A stretch of 64,000 nt of DNA. It comes from Marinobacter flavimaris (GTDB lineage Bacteria > Pseudomonadota > Gammaproteobacteria > Pseudomonadales > Oleiphilaceae). Position 1 is the stretch's first letter. Every line of letters begins with the position of its first letter. Under the pieces are notes generated by a model. It had not been told where the DNA came from. It saw only the letters and a program-made list of their open reading frames with translations, and made no database searches. The translations under genes and the position numbers were made by a program. The stretch spans positions 124,001 to 188,000 of the forward strand of contig NZ_PSSW01000003.1 of the NCBI RefSeq assembly GCF_002933295.1, written 5' to 3'. Below are positions 29,327 through 37,502 of the stretch, piece by piece.

Positions 29327-29401
29327 ATGGGAAGTCTTTCTTCCGGGGAAAAGCAACTCGCTTCGCTCAGACATCTTTTCCCCTGCACAAAGACTTCCCA
29401 T
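29327..29401. repeat. Palindromic element copy D (core 1, reverse)
   Basis: Inverted arms ATGGGAAGTCTTT (29327-29339) and its exact complement (29389-29401) surround the reverse core CAACTCGCTTCGCTCAGACATC, in which one core base differs from copies A-C and matches copy E. The inner GGGGAAAA and TTTTCCCC pair is kept. It lies between convergent RND permease and nirD genes. A GCCGGC-TTTC-GCCGGC hairpin follows at 29409-29424. Confidence 0.88.
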
Positions 29402-29436
29402 ACCACGCGCCGGCTTTCGCCGGCATTGTTAAGGGC

Positions 29437-29805
29437 CTAGGCCGCGATGGATTCTCGCTGGTTGGCCCGTACTTCCAAGCGGATCTGGTTGCCGTCCAGC
29501 AGGACAGGGTAGGTTTTGACCCGCACGGTATCGTCTTCCAGACAGACACCCGTAAGCAGACTGAAATGTTGCTTGTACAACGGCGACGCCACCACCGGCT
29601 CCCCTTTCAGATCCCCGGTAATCCCCCGGGCCAGCACATTGGCGCCGCTGAACGGGTCCGTATGGCTGATGGCAAACAACGCCGGCAGCCGATGCGGCAG
29701 ATAAAACACCGCCACCGGACCTTCTTCGGTCCATACCGCGATGCCAGATTCCGGCACCAGGTCGTCTACGGTGCAAACGGCTTCCCAACGAGTGCGTGGT
29801 TTCAT
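29437..29805 (-). CDS. nirD: Assimilatory nitrite reductase small subunit NirD
   Basis: 122 residues of the Rieske-like NirD family, with the CT-containing N-terminus WEAVCTVDDLVPESG and the SPLYKQHFSLLTGVCLEDDT region. Like other short NirD proteins it lacks the Rieske iron ligands and assists NirB. It lies 186 nt downstream of nirB, a gap that contains palindromic element copy E, so nirD may receive less transcript than nirB. Confidence 0.9.
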   Translation of the reverse strand: MKPRTRWEAVCTVDDLVPESGIAVWTEEGPVAVFYLPHRLPALFAISHTDPFSGANVLARGITGDLKGEPVVASPLYKQHFSLLTGVCLEDDTVRVKTYPVLLDGNQIRLEVRANQRESIAA

Positions 29806-29885
29806 TGTGTTTCTCCTATTCCTTGTGCGTTTATTTCAACTGTGCGTTACAAGCGATACCACGGAAGCTTGGTGAGCGAGGTGGT

Positions 29886-29961
29886 ATGGGGGTGCTTTTC
29901 TGTCGGGAAAAAGATGTCTGAGCGAAGCGAGTTGTTTTTCCCAGAAGAAAAGCACCCCCAT
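29886..29961. repeat. Palindromic element copy E (core 1), inside the nirB-nirD operon
   Basis: Perfect 16-bp arms ATGGGGGTGCTTTTCT (29886-29901) and complement (29946-29961) enclose the core GATGTCTGAGCGAAGCGAG with GGGAAAAA and TTTTTCCC sides. It sits in the 186 nt between the nirB stop and the nirD start. Confidence 0.9.
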
Positions 29962-29991
29962 GGCGCCTTGCTCTTCACCAGAACCTAAAGG

Positions 29992-32499
29992 CTACGCAGA
30001 CTCCAAAACAGGCCGACGCTGCCCCCGCTCAACCGTCCACTCCTGAACCGGATCGCACTGCGAAGGCGCATTAACAAACTCCCGGAACCGCTTCCGCTTC
30101 TCCGGATCCTCGACGGCCGTCTTCCACTCGCACTGGTAGGTCCCAACAATCCCCTCCATGTGCTCCTCCAGCTCAGCGCCGATCCCCAGACTGTCCTCAA
30201 GAACCACCTGCTTCAGGTACTCCAGGCCGCCCTCCAGATTTTCCATCCAGACACTGGTGCGCTGCAGCCGGTCGGCCGTGCGCACATAGAACATCACCAC
30301 CCGGTCAATGGTCCGGATCAGCTCCTCGTCAGACAGATCCGTGGCAAACAGATCGGCGTGGCGGGGCCGCATGCCACCGTTGCCGCAGACATACAGGTTC
30401 CAGCCGTTCTCCGTGGCAATCACACCAAAGTCCTTGCTCTGGGCTTCCGCGCATTCCCGGGTACAGCCCGAGACCGCCATCTTCACCTTGTGGGGCGCCC
30501 GCAGCCCTTTGTAGCGGTCCTCCAGGCGAATCGCCATGCCCACGCTGTCCTGAACGCCGTAGCGACACCAGGTATTGCCAACGCAGGACTTCACGGTGCG
30601 CAGTGACTTGCCATAGGCATGGCCGGTCTCGAACCCGGCAGCAATCAGTTTTTCCCAGATCTCCGGCAACTGGCTCAGGGTGGCGCCGAACAGGTCCACC
30701 CGCTGGCCACCGGTGATCTTGGTGTAAAGATCGTATTCCTTCGCCACCTCACCCAGCACAATCAGCTTGTCCGGTGTAATCTCGCCACCGGGGATGCGCG
30801 GCACGATGGAATAGGTGCCGTTCTTCTGCATGTTGGCCATGAAGGTGTCGTTGGTGTCCTGAAGCGGCACGTGGTCGGTGGCCAGGATGTGCTCGTTCCA
30901 GCAGGTGGCCAGAATCGAGGCCACGGCCGGTTTGCAGATGTCGCAGCCGTGGCCCTTGCCGTGCTGACTGATCAGGGTGCGGAAGGTGCGGATGCCGTTC
31001 ACCTTCACCAGGTGGAACAACTCCTGGCGACTGTACGGGAAGTGCTCGCACAGATCCTTGCTGACCTCCACGCCGCGTTTTTCCAGCTCACTGTCCACCA
31101 CGTTCTTGAGCAGGGCGGTGCAGCCGCCGCAGCCCGTGCTGGCCTTGGTTTCGGCCTTGACGCTGCCAAGGTCCGAGCAACCGGCATCAATGGCGCCGCA
31201 AATATCGCCCTTGGTCACGTTGTGGCAGGAGCAGATCGAGGCGGTTTCCGGAAGGGCATCCGGGCCCAGGGCCGGCGCGCCGCCCTGGCTCTCCGGCAGG
31301 ATCAGCGTTTCCGGATTCTCCGGCAGGGTGATGCCATTGAGGGCGTATTGCAGCAGAGTGTCGTAGTGGCTGTTGTCGCCCACCAGAATGGCGCCCAGCA
31401 GGGTCTTGCCATCCTCGCTGATCACCATGCGCCGATAGTGGCCGGCCTGTTCATCGTTAAAGCGGATGTTGCGAGCGCCCGGGGTCTGGGCATGGGCGTC
31501 GCCGATGGAACCCACGTCTACACCCAGCAATTTGAGCTTGGTGCTCATGTCGGCACCGGTGAAAGCAGTGTCTCGATCGCCGTTCAGGGCGGAAGACAAT
31601 GTGCGGGCCATGGTGTAGCCGGGGGCCACCAGGCCGAAAATTTTCTGCTCCCAGAGTGCGCACTCGCCAATAGCGTGCACATGGGGGTCCGAGGTGGTGC
31701 AGTGGTTGTCGATCACGATGCCGCCGCGCTCGCCGATCTCCAGGCCGCTGGCCCGGGCCAGGGCGTCCTGGGGCCGAATGCCTGCGGAGAAGACGATCAG
31801 GTCTGTCTCGAGGAAGGATTCGTCGCTGAAATTCATGCGCAGACGGGCATCCTCGCCCTCGGTGATCGCTGTGGTGGCCTTCTCGGTGTGTACCTGAACG
31901 CCCAACTCCTCGATCTTGTGGCGCAGCAGCGCGCCGCCATCGGCATCAAGCTGAACCGGCATCAGCCGGGGCGCAAATTCCACCACGTGGGCTTCCAGTC
32001 CGAGGCTCTTGAGCGCATTGGCAGCTTCAAGACCCAGCAGGCCACCGCCTACCACCACGCCCGTGCGGGCACCTTCTGAACTGGCGCGAATGGCATCCAG
32101 ATCATCCAGGGTCCGGTAAACCAGGCAGTGCGGGCGGTCATTGCCCTTGATAGGGGGTACAAACGGATAGGAGCCGGTGGCCAGCACCAGTTCGTCGTAC
32201 CGGTAGCTGCCACGGGGCGTTTCCAGAGTGCGATTTTCCCGGTTTATGCCGGTTACCTGTTCGTTCAGGTGCAGTTGAATCCCCTGCTCGGTGTACCACT
32301 CCAGGGTACCCATGGCGAGATCGGCATGGCTGGAGCCGCCGAAATACTCGGACAGGTGGACCCGGTCATAGGCCAGCTGTTTTTCCTCGCCGAACACGAT
32401 GATCTCGAAATCGGCAGCGGCCGGGCTGGCGCAGAATTGTTCCAGGAAGTGATGGCCGACCATGCCGTTGCCGACGACTATCAGGGTTTTCTTGCTCAT
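29992..32499 (-). CDS. nirB: NAD(P)H nitrite reductase large subunit NirB
   Basis: 835 residues from ATG 32499, preceded by GAGGA at 7 nt. An FAD/NAD(P)-binding half covers about 1-310 (LIVVGNGMVGHHFLEQ, GVVVGGGLLGLEAA), then a BFD-type [2Fe-2S] domain near 415-490 (ICSCHNVTKGDICGAI, STGCGGC), and the siroheme/4Fe-4S half at about 550-800, where CVGNTWCRYG and CTRECAEAQSKDFGV supply the cluster cysteines. It reduces nitrite to ammonium. The FAD reductase gene lies 25 nt upstream in the same unit, with a NasR-type leader ahead of it. Confidence 0.96.
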   Translation of the reverse strand: MSKKTLIVVGNGMVGHHFLEQFCASPAAADFEIIVFGEEKQLAYDRVHLSEYFGGSSHADLAMGTLEWYTEQGIQLHLNEQVTGINRENRTLETPRGSYRYDELVLATGSYPFVPPIKGNDRPHCLVYRTLDDLDAIRASSEGARTGVVVGGGLLGLEAANALKSLGLEAHVVEFAPRLMPVQLDADGGALLRHKIEELGVQVHTEKATTAITEGEDARLRMNFSDESFLETDLIVFSAGIRPQDALARASGLEIGERGGIVIDNHCTTSDPHVHAIGECALWEQKIFGLVAPGYTMARTLSSALNGDRDTAFTGADMSTKLKLLGVDVGSIGDAHAQTPGARNIRFNDEQAGHYRRMVISEDGKTLLGAILVGDNSHYDTLLQYALNGITLPENPETLILPESQGGAPALGPDALPETASICSCHNVTKGDICGAIDAGCSDLGSVKAETKASTGCGGCTALLKNVVDSELEKRGVEVSKDLCEHFPYSRQELFHLVKVNGIRTFRTLISQHGKGHGCDICKPAVASILATCWNEHILATDHVPLQDTNDTFMANMQKNGTYSIVPRIPGGEITPDKLIVLGEVAKEYDLYTKITGGQRVDLFGATLSQLPEIWEKLIAAGFETGHAYGKSLRTVKSCVGNTWCRYGVQDSVGMAIRLEDRYKGLRAPHKVKMAVSGCTRECAEAQSKDFGVIATENGWNLYVCGNGGMRPRHADLFATDLSDEELIRTIDRVVMFYVRTADRLQRTSVWMENLEGGLEYLKQVVLEDSLGIGAELEEHMEGIVGTYQCEWKTAVEDPEKRKRFREFVNAPSQCDPVQEWTVERGQRRPVLESA

Positions 32500-32524
32500 G
32501 GGTCTGTCCTCTTTCCGGAGCGGC

Positions 32525-33757
32525 TCATGCCGCCGCCTCGCAGTAGTTCTTGCCGAATGCAATGAAGTCCCGGTAGCGGGAAATATCGTCCTGCTGCTGA
32601 ATGCGCTGGCTGTACCAGGGGCCGTCCCGGGTGTCGCCCAGCAGTACGGCGCCGGTCAGGCGCTGATTGCGGATCAGCAGCCGGCAATAGTGGTTCTGTT
32701 CGTGGTCCTGCCAGACCACGGATTCGGTGTCCCCGTCGGGGCTGATCTGTCCGCAGGAGAAAATCGGAACGCCGCTGATCTTCAGGCGGGTTGGTGTATC
32801 CACCGGCCGATACTCGGCGTCTGGAGTGTTTCCGCCGAGCACGCCTGCAAGCACCTCGGCCTGCTGGTATCCGGGTTCCACCAGTCCGAAGGTGGTGTTT
32901 CCCAACTGACAACACTCACCCAGCGCAGAGACTGCCGGATCGCTGGTGCGTAGCTGCCCGTCCACGAGAATGCCGCGATCGCATTCCAGGCCGGCAGTCC
33001 GGGCAAGCTCGGTAGCAGGCGTGATACCGGTGGCGAATAAGACCAGATCCGTGCTGACGAGAGTTTCGTCATCCAGCTGGACGGCCCGGACCATGGAACG
33101 CCCGAGCAGGGCTTTGGGAGCCGTTCCGGTGCGAATATTTACGCCCCGCTCTTCCATGTGCTGTTGCAGGAGCTGACCCCCGATTCTGTCCAACTGACGG
33201 TTCAGAAGATGGCCGCTGCGGTGCAGCAGGGTGACGGCCATACCACGCTGGCGGAGACCTTCAGCGGCTTCCAGGCCAAGAAAGCCTCCGCCGACGACCA
33301 CCGCCCGCCGATGGCGGCCAGCAGACTCAATCAGGGTCCTGGTGTCTTCCAGGTCCCGGAAGGTCATGACACCCGGAAGGTCTGCGCCCGGTAGCGCCGG
33401 TTTTGCAGGCCGGGATCCGGTGGCCAGCACTAGATGGGTGTAGGGCTGTACCCGACCGGATCCGGTGGTCACCGTCTGATCTTCCCGATTGATGGTGACT
33501 ACCGGTTCTCCGTTGCAGACTTCAATGCCGTTGTTCCGAAACCACTCGTCCTGCTGCAAGGCCAGAGAAGCTTCGTTTGTTTCACCGGCGAGCAGCAGCG
33601 AGAGTTGTATCCGGTTGTAAGCAGCGGATGCTTCGCCGTTGAACACGATGATGCGGGTAAACGGTCTGACTCGCCCACGGCAGAGAGCTTCCAGCAGGCG
33701 TTGCGAAACCATGCCGTGCCCGCAGATCACCAGTGTCGATTCAGTGTTTCCTGTCAT
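32525..33757 (-). CDS. FAD-dependent oxidoreductase, probable NasA electron-transfer partner
   Basis: 410 residues from ATG 33757. It shares the NirB N-terminal fold (LVICGHGMVSQRLLEALC, AVVVGGGFLGLEAAEG, FATGITPATELAR) but has neither the BFD nor the siroheme domains. Proteins of this kind pass electrons from NAD(P)H to the assimilatory nitrate reductase (NasB type) in related clusters; that role is inferred from family and position as first gene of the nirB operon. The ribosome site (GAGCGAA) is weak. Confidence 0.78.
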   Translation of the reverse strand: MTGNTESTLVICGHGMVSQRLLEALCRGRVRPFTRIIVFNGEASAAYNRIQLSLLLAGETNEASLALQQDEWFRNNGIEVCNGEPVVTINREDQTVTTGSGRVQPYTHLVLATGSRPAKPALPGADLPGVMTFRDLEDTRTLIESAGRHRRAVVVGGGFLGLEAAEGLRQRGMAVTLLHRSGHLLNRQLDRIGGQLLQQHMEERGVNIRTGTAPKALLGRSMVRAVQLDDETLVSTDLVLFATGITPATELARTAGLECDRGILVDGQLRTSDPAVSALGECCQLGNTTFGLVEPGYQQAEVLAGVLGGNTPDAEYRPVDTPTRLKISGVPIFSCGQISPDGDTESVVWQDHEQNHYCRLLIRNQRLTGAVLLGDTRDGPWYSQRIQQQDDISRYRDFIAFGKNYCEAAA

Positions 33758-33897
33758 TTCGCTCGAACCCGTACTTTTCGACCAAACAAAAAAAGCCGGA
33801 GCATCTATTCCCGAGGGGAAGTCGATGGTCCGGCGCCAATGCCAACAACAATGATCTGATGGTCCGGCCTGATCCTTGGCCGGGACGTTCGTCCTTA
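33758..33897 (-). promoter_or_regulatory. NasR-responsive leader of the FAD reductase-nirBD operon
   Basis: Minus-strand RNA of about 140 nt. It contains a small GGAC/GTCC hairpin (33883-33894), a CCGGCC/GGCCGG hairpin (33864-33883) and then a hairpin with arms TTGGC and GCCGG (33830-33845) whose 6-nt loop is ATTGGC, with A first and G fourth, the ANTAR-binding signature. The 3' arm of that last hairpin is also the 5' arm of the terminator at 33788-33834, so the two are mutually exclusive. NasR binding would then allow read-through. The 384-nt stretch 33758-34141 otherwise holds only the promoter and the nasR upstream region. Confidence 0.65.
33788..33834 (-). terminator. Attenuator terminator in the leader of the FAD reductase-nirBD operon
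   Basis: On the minus strand GCCGGA (33834-33829) pairs with TCCGGC (33800-33795), extended by CATC/GATG, and is followed by seven T (33794-33788). It lies 30 nt before the start codon, inside the leader. Confidence 0.75.
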
Positions 33898-33907
33898 CCA
33901 ATTGCAA

Positions 33908-33923
33908 AGCGATCTTCGTGCCA
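33908..33923 (-). promoter_or_regulatory. Sigma-54 promoter of the FAD reductase-nirBD operon
   Basis: TGGCACGAAGATCGCT on the minus strand fits the -24/-12 consensus with GG and GC correctly spaced (one mismatch in the -12 box). Transcription would start near 33897, at the start of the leader hairpins. Confidence 0.65.
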
Positions 33924-34141
33924 GTTCTTCGAACCTTTAAAAATCATACGGTTAGCGTTTTTCAGGGTTGCTATCACCTTTACGAACACTTGAAAACTGC
34001 CCTGCGACGGGGCGGATTGCACGGTTTTGGGCCAGATGCGGTGGCGCGGTAATTGCTGCGCACTGGCAAGAGGTTGGTTACGCGAGTGACTGATCTGACC
34101 GTGATTGTCGCATTAAAGGCTGTCTGCCTCCGGAGTCTGTT

Positions 34142-35437
34142 ATGAACACCAAACGTGCCGCCGCCTATAAATCGCCATCCGCGGGCGATTACCTGATTGC
34201 CTCGAAAAGCTGCGAGTTGATGAACCTCCAGTACTTCTTGCAGATGGGCAAACTGGTCCAGTGCATCAGCAATCTGGTACATGCACTGCAGTGCGAGCGA
34301 GGTGCGTCTAACGTGTTTCTTGGTTCTTCCGGCGAAAAGTTTGCCCAGGAGCGAAAACACCTGGTTGCGACGTCGGATCGGCTCCGTTCGGAGTTTGAGC
34401 AGGCCCTTGCCGAGATACACCAGGAACTGACGGCGCATCCTGTCAGTAGCCGCCTGCTTAACCAGCTTGCGAGCGCCCTTCACGGCCTTGAGGGCTTGCC
34501 CGAACTGCGACGGTGTGTGGTGGCCCGGAAAGTAACTGCGGCCTCTGCCACCGAGGATTACAGTACCCTGATCCACAACCTGATTGCGGTTGTGTTTGAA
34601 GCTGCCGATACCGCGGTTGACCCCACCATAGCGGGGCTTCTGGTGGCCATGGTGCACCTGATGAACGGCAAAGAATTCTGTGGACAGGAGCGGGCTGTCG
34701 GTTCGGCGGGGTTTTCCAGTGGCCGGTTTGATCGTGCACTGTCAGAGCGCATGGCGCACCTGATTGAGGCGCAGGAGCGCTGTTTCGAGGTGTTTAACAG
34801 CTTTGCCGATGAGGGTTCCCTGGACCTGTGGGAAAAACTGCGCGAAAACCCCCGTGAGTCCGAAATTGAAAAACTTCGCCAGCGGGGCACTGCCATCGGT
34901 CGTTATAAAGACCTGGATCCGGCCCTGGCCGATGAATGGTTCAGGCTCATGTCTGAGCGGATGGACGAACTCAAAAAGATAGAGGATTCCGTGGAGGGCT
35001 GTTTTCATGCCCGTTGCACCGAGCGTTTTGCCGATGCCAGAAACTCGCTGGCCCACCAGGAAACCCTGATTACTTCCCTGGATGCCCAGGAACCGGCTTC
35101 TCAACCCATGTTGGTGCTGTGCGATTCCGGAAACGAACAACAGGCCGGTGAGTCCTGGGCCAGCGATGGTATTGGTCAGCAGTTTGGCCGCTCCATCTTC
35201 GATCTGGTCCAGGAGCAGACCCGGCGCCTGCAACAGATGACCGATGAACTGCAGAGTGCCAGGGAGGCTCTGGAAGACCGCAAAACCCAGGAAAAAGCCG
35301 TGCTACTGCTGATGGAGCATCGCAGGATCAGCAACGACGAAGCTCACCGGGTATTAAGGAAACTGGCCATGGACCAGGGCCGGAAGTTGCCCGAGGTAGC
35401 CCGGGCCCTGGTGTCCATGGCGGATGTGCTGAAGTAA
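34142..35437 (+). CDS. nasR: NasR: nitrate/nitrite-responsive antitermination protein (NIT-ANTAR)
   Basis: 431 residues. The N-terminal NIT domain (about 25-290) is all-helical with VQCISNLVHALQCERGASNVFLG, a conserved NIT signature region (in part). A linker and then a C-terminal ANTAR RNA-binding domain (about 370-425; LLMEHRRISNDEAHRVLRKLAMD) follow. In Klebsiella NasR binds a double-hairpin leader when nitrate or nitrite is present and stops early termination. Here it is divergent from the FAD reductase-nirBD operon and beside nrtCBA, and four leaders with matching hairpins are found. It ends 10 nt from the end of the nrtC gene. Confidence 0.9.
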   Translation: MNTKRAAAYKSPSAGDYLIASKSCELMNLQYFLQMGKLVQCISNLVHALQCERGASNVFLGSSGEKFAQERKHLVATSDRLRSEFEQALAEIHQELTAHPVSSRLLNQLASALHGLEGLPELRRCVVARKVTAASATEDYSTLIHNLIAVVFEAADTAVDPTIAGLLVAMVHLMNGKEFCGQERAVGSAGFSSGRFDRALSERMAHLIEAQERCFEVFNSFADEGSLDLWEKLRENPRESEIEKLRQRGTAIGRYKDLDPALADEWFRLMSERMDELKKIEDSVEGCFHARCTERFADARNSLAHQETLITSLDAQEPASQPMLVLCDSGNEQQAGESWASDGIGQQFGRSIFDLVQEQTRRLQQMTDELQSAREALEDRKTQEKAVLLLMEHRRISNDEAHRVLRKLAMDQGRKLPEVARALVSMADVLK

Positions 35438-35447
35438 CCGAAACGTA

Positions 35448-36314
35448 TCACGCCCTGGCGGCCCGGGCCTTCGGTTGCTCACCCTCGGAGGCTTCCGGCT
35501 TTCCCGAACGACGTGGCGAGATGTGCTCCAGCTTGCGCTGTTTCTCGTACAGGAAGCGCAAGACCTCCTGCCGGTAATGCACGTATTCCGGGTTATCGGC
35601 CAGAGTCACCCGGTTGCGCGGCCGGGGCAGGTCAATGTAGAGATCCTCGCCCACGGTGGCCTCGGGCCCGTTGGTCATCATGATGATCCGGTCTGACAGC
35701 AACACCGCCTCGTCCACATCGTGGGTGATCATGATTACCGTGTTGTTCAACTCCTGCTGAATCTCCATCAACGAGTCCTGTAAGTGGGCCCGCGTCAGTG
35801 CATCCAGCGCGCCGAACGGTTCGTCCATCAGCAGCACGCTGGGCTTCATGGCCAGGGCACGGGCAATCCCCACCCGCTGGGCCATACCACCCGATACCTC
35901 ACCCGGTCGCTTGTCCGCCGCATGGGCCATATTCACCAGTTCCAGATTGTGATGAATCCAGTCGCGCCGCTCCTGCTTGCCCATCGATTTTCGAAACACC
36001 TGCTGCACTGCCAGCTCGACATTTTCGTACACCGTCAGCCAGGGCATCAGCGCATGGTTCTGAAACACCACCGCACGCTCTGGCCCCGGCGAATTCACCT
36101 CATGGCCATCCAGCACACAGCCACCCTTGGTGGCCTGAAGCAGGCCAGCCACAATGTTCAGGACGGTGGACTTGCCACAGCCGGAGTGGCCAATCAGGGA
36201 AACAAACTCGCCCTTCTGTATCTTCAGATTAATGTTGTCCAGGGCCACAAATGGCCCCTTCGGCGTATCAAACGCCATCTCGACACCAGTCAGTTCCAAA
36301 TGTGTTTTACTCAT
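35448..36314 (-). CDS. Nitrate ABC transporter ATP-binding protein (NrtC/NrtD type)
   Basis: 288 residues from ATG 36314, preceded by GAGAGGTG at 6 nt; a GTG at 36323 is less likely. Walker A GHSGCGKST, signature SGGMAQRVGIARAL (in part) and Walker B VLLMDEPFGALDALT are all intact. It powers nitrate import with the permease and binding protein upstream. Only a single ATPase is present, lacking the fused binding domain of cyanobacterial NrtC. The gap to the permease gene is 153 nt and contains palindromic element F. Confidence 0.9.
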   Translation of the reverse strand: MSKTHLELTGVEMAFDTPKGPFVALDNINLKIQKGEFVSLIGHSGCGKSTVLNIVAGLLQATKGGCVLDGHEVNSPGPERAVVFQNHALMPWLTVYENVELAVQQVFRKSMGKQERRDWIHHNLELVNMAHAADKRPGEVSGGMAQRVGIARALAMKPSVLLMDEPFGALDALTRAHLQDSLMEIQQELNNTVIMITHDVDEAVLLSDRIIMMTNGPEATVGEDLYIDLPRPRNRVTLADNPEYVHYRQEVLRFLYEKQRKLEHISPRRSGKPEASEGEQPKARAARA

Positions 36315-36342
36315 GGAAGTCACCTCTCAATCATGCGGAGCT

Positions 36343-36444
36343 CCGGGCAGGGGATGCCTCCCGGGACCCTCAAAAACATGGATGTTTTTGCGGAGCGTAC
36401 ATGGATGTATTCACCGCGTGTCCCGGGAGGCATCCCCTGCCCGG
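36343..36444. repeat. Palindromic element F (core 2), inside the nrtABC operon
   Basis: Perfect 25-bp inverted arms (36343-36367 and 36420-36444; left arm begins CCGGGCAGGGGATGCC) surround a 52-nt core at 36368-36419. The core holds two small perfect hairpins with an ATGGAT centre, AAAAACATGGATGTTTTT and TACATGGATGTA. The core sequence is unrelated to core 1, but the plan, conserved-type core in long perfect arms, is the same. There is no U-tract after the arms. Confidence 0.88.
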
Positions 36445-36467
36445 TGCGGCATACTCCAAACCAAGGC

Positions 36468-37475
36468 TCATTCGTTCCAGGCAACCCGGCGCTGAATCAA
36501 AAGCATCACCCGATCCAGCACAAACCCGATAAACCCGATAGCCAGAACCGCCACCATGATCCTGCTCAGGGACTGGCTGCTGCCGTTCTGGAATTCATCC
36601 CAGACGAATTTGCCCAACCCCGGGCTCTGGGCCAGCATCTCGGCCGCGATCAGCACCATCCAGGCAATGCCCAGCGACACCCGAAGGCCGGTGAAAATCA
36701 TCGGCACCGAAGAAGGCAACACCACCTTGCGGACATGGGTCCAGAACGACAGCCGCAGCACCCGGGAGACATTCAGCAGATCCGGATTGACCGCGGCCAC
36801 ACCGACGCTGGTATTGATCAACGTGGGCCAGAGACTGCACAGGGTGACCGTGATCATGGAGGTCAGGAACGACTTCTCGAACATCGGGTCGTCGCTCACG
36901 TAGGTTGCTGAGACCACCATGGTCACCAGCGGCAACCAGGCCAGCGGTGACACCGGCTTGAACACCTGGATCAGCGGGTTGACCGCCGCCTGGAAGTGCC
37001 GGTTCAGGCCCACCACGATGCCCAGGGGCACGGCGATAGCGGTCGCCACGATGAATCCGGCCAGGACCGTAACCAGACTGGTCAGGATCTGGTCGGGAAA
37101 GGTGGGGGCACCGGGGTAATTCCGGATCCTGACCTCAGCCTCGGGGTTGTCCGCCAGAATCCGGGCGTTCCGCTCTTCCTGCATGGCAATGAACTTGTCG
37201 GCCCGCTCGCGTTGGTTGACGTGCTCCTGCCAGAGTTGCTGCGATTGTTCCCAGACCTGTGCCGGGCCCGGGAAGCTGCCCAGGGAGGTATCCACCTGCG
37301 GTGCAGCCAGATGCCAGAAACCGACGAATACCAGAATACCCATCAGTGGCAGCAACATCTGGCGCCCGGTGGCGGCGAGCTGGCCGGGTGTCAGCGACTC
37401 ACCGAGGGACTTGAGTCTCTGGCCCAGCCATCGCGGCGGCTGGGAGGTGTGTTTGGCCGAAGTGATCGTAGTCAT
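36468..37475 (-). CDS. nrtB: Nitrate ABC transporter permease NrtB
   Basis: 335 residues from ATG 37475, preceded by GGAGG. Six membrane segments with a PGPAQVWEQ region near the start and the EAA-type loop (ILNVSRVLRLSFWTHVRKVVLPSSVP region, in part) in the second half identify the NrtB/SsuC permease class. It forms the channel for nitrate. The N-terminal cytoplasmic and periplasmic insert, with QRERADKFIAMQEERNARI, is longer than in SsuC but usual for nitrate permeases. Confidence 0.9.
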   Translation of the reverse strand: MTTITSAKHTSQPPRWLGQRLKSLGESLTPGQLAATGRQMLLPLMGILVFVGFWHLAAPQVDTSLGSFPGPAQVWEQSQQLWQEHVNQRERADKFIAMQEERNARILADNPEAEVRIRNYPGAPTFPDQILTSLVTVLAGFIVATAIAVPLGIVVGLNRHFQAAVNPLIQVFKPVSPLAWLPLVTMVVSATYVSDDPMFEKSFLTSMITVTLCSLWPTLINTSVGVAAVNPDLLNVSRVLRLSFWTHVRKVVLPSSVPMIFTGLRVSLGIAWMVLIAAEMLAQSPGLGKFVWDEFQNGSSQSLSRIMVAVLAIGFIGFVLDRVMLLIQRRVAWNE

Positions 37476-37502
37476 GGTTATCAAACCTCCTTGCAAACCC
37501 GG

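Noticed and set aside
29319..29411. CACGCGCC direct repeat flanking copy D as a target-site duplication
   Set aside because: The 8-nt repeat lies at 29319-29326 and 29404-29411, but no similar direct repeats flank copies A, B, C, E or F, so it is probably chance.
36343..36444. Element F as an ordinary intrinsic terminator
   Set aside because: It has a long GC-rich hairpin but no U-tract after it on either strand, and it lies between two genes that should be co-transcribed.
35784..36911. A 375-codon plus-strand frame across nrtC, element F and nrtB
   Set aside because: It is antisense to two clear genes and reads straight through the palindrome; no coding features.
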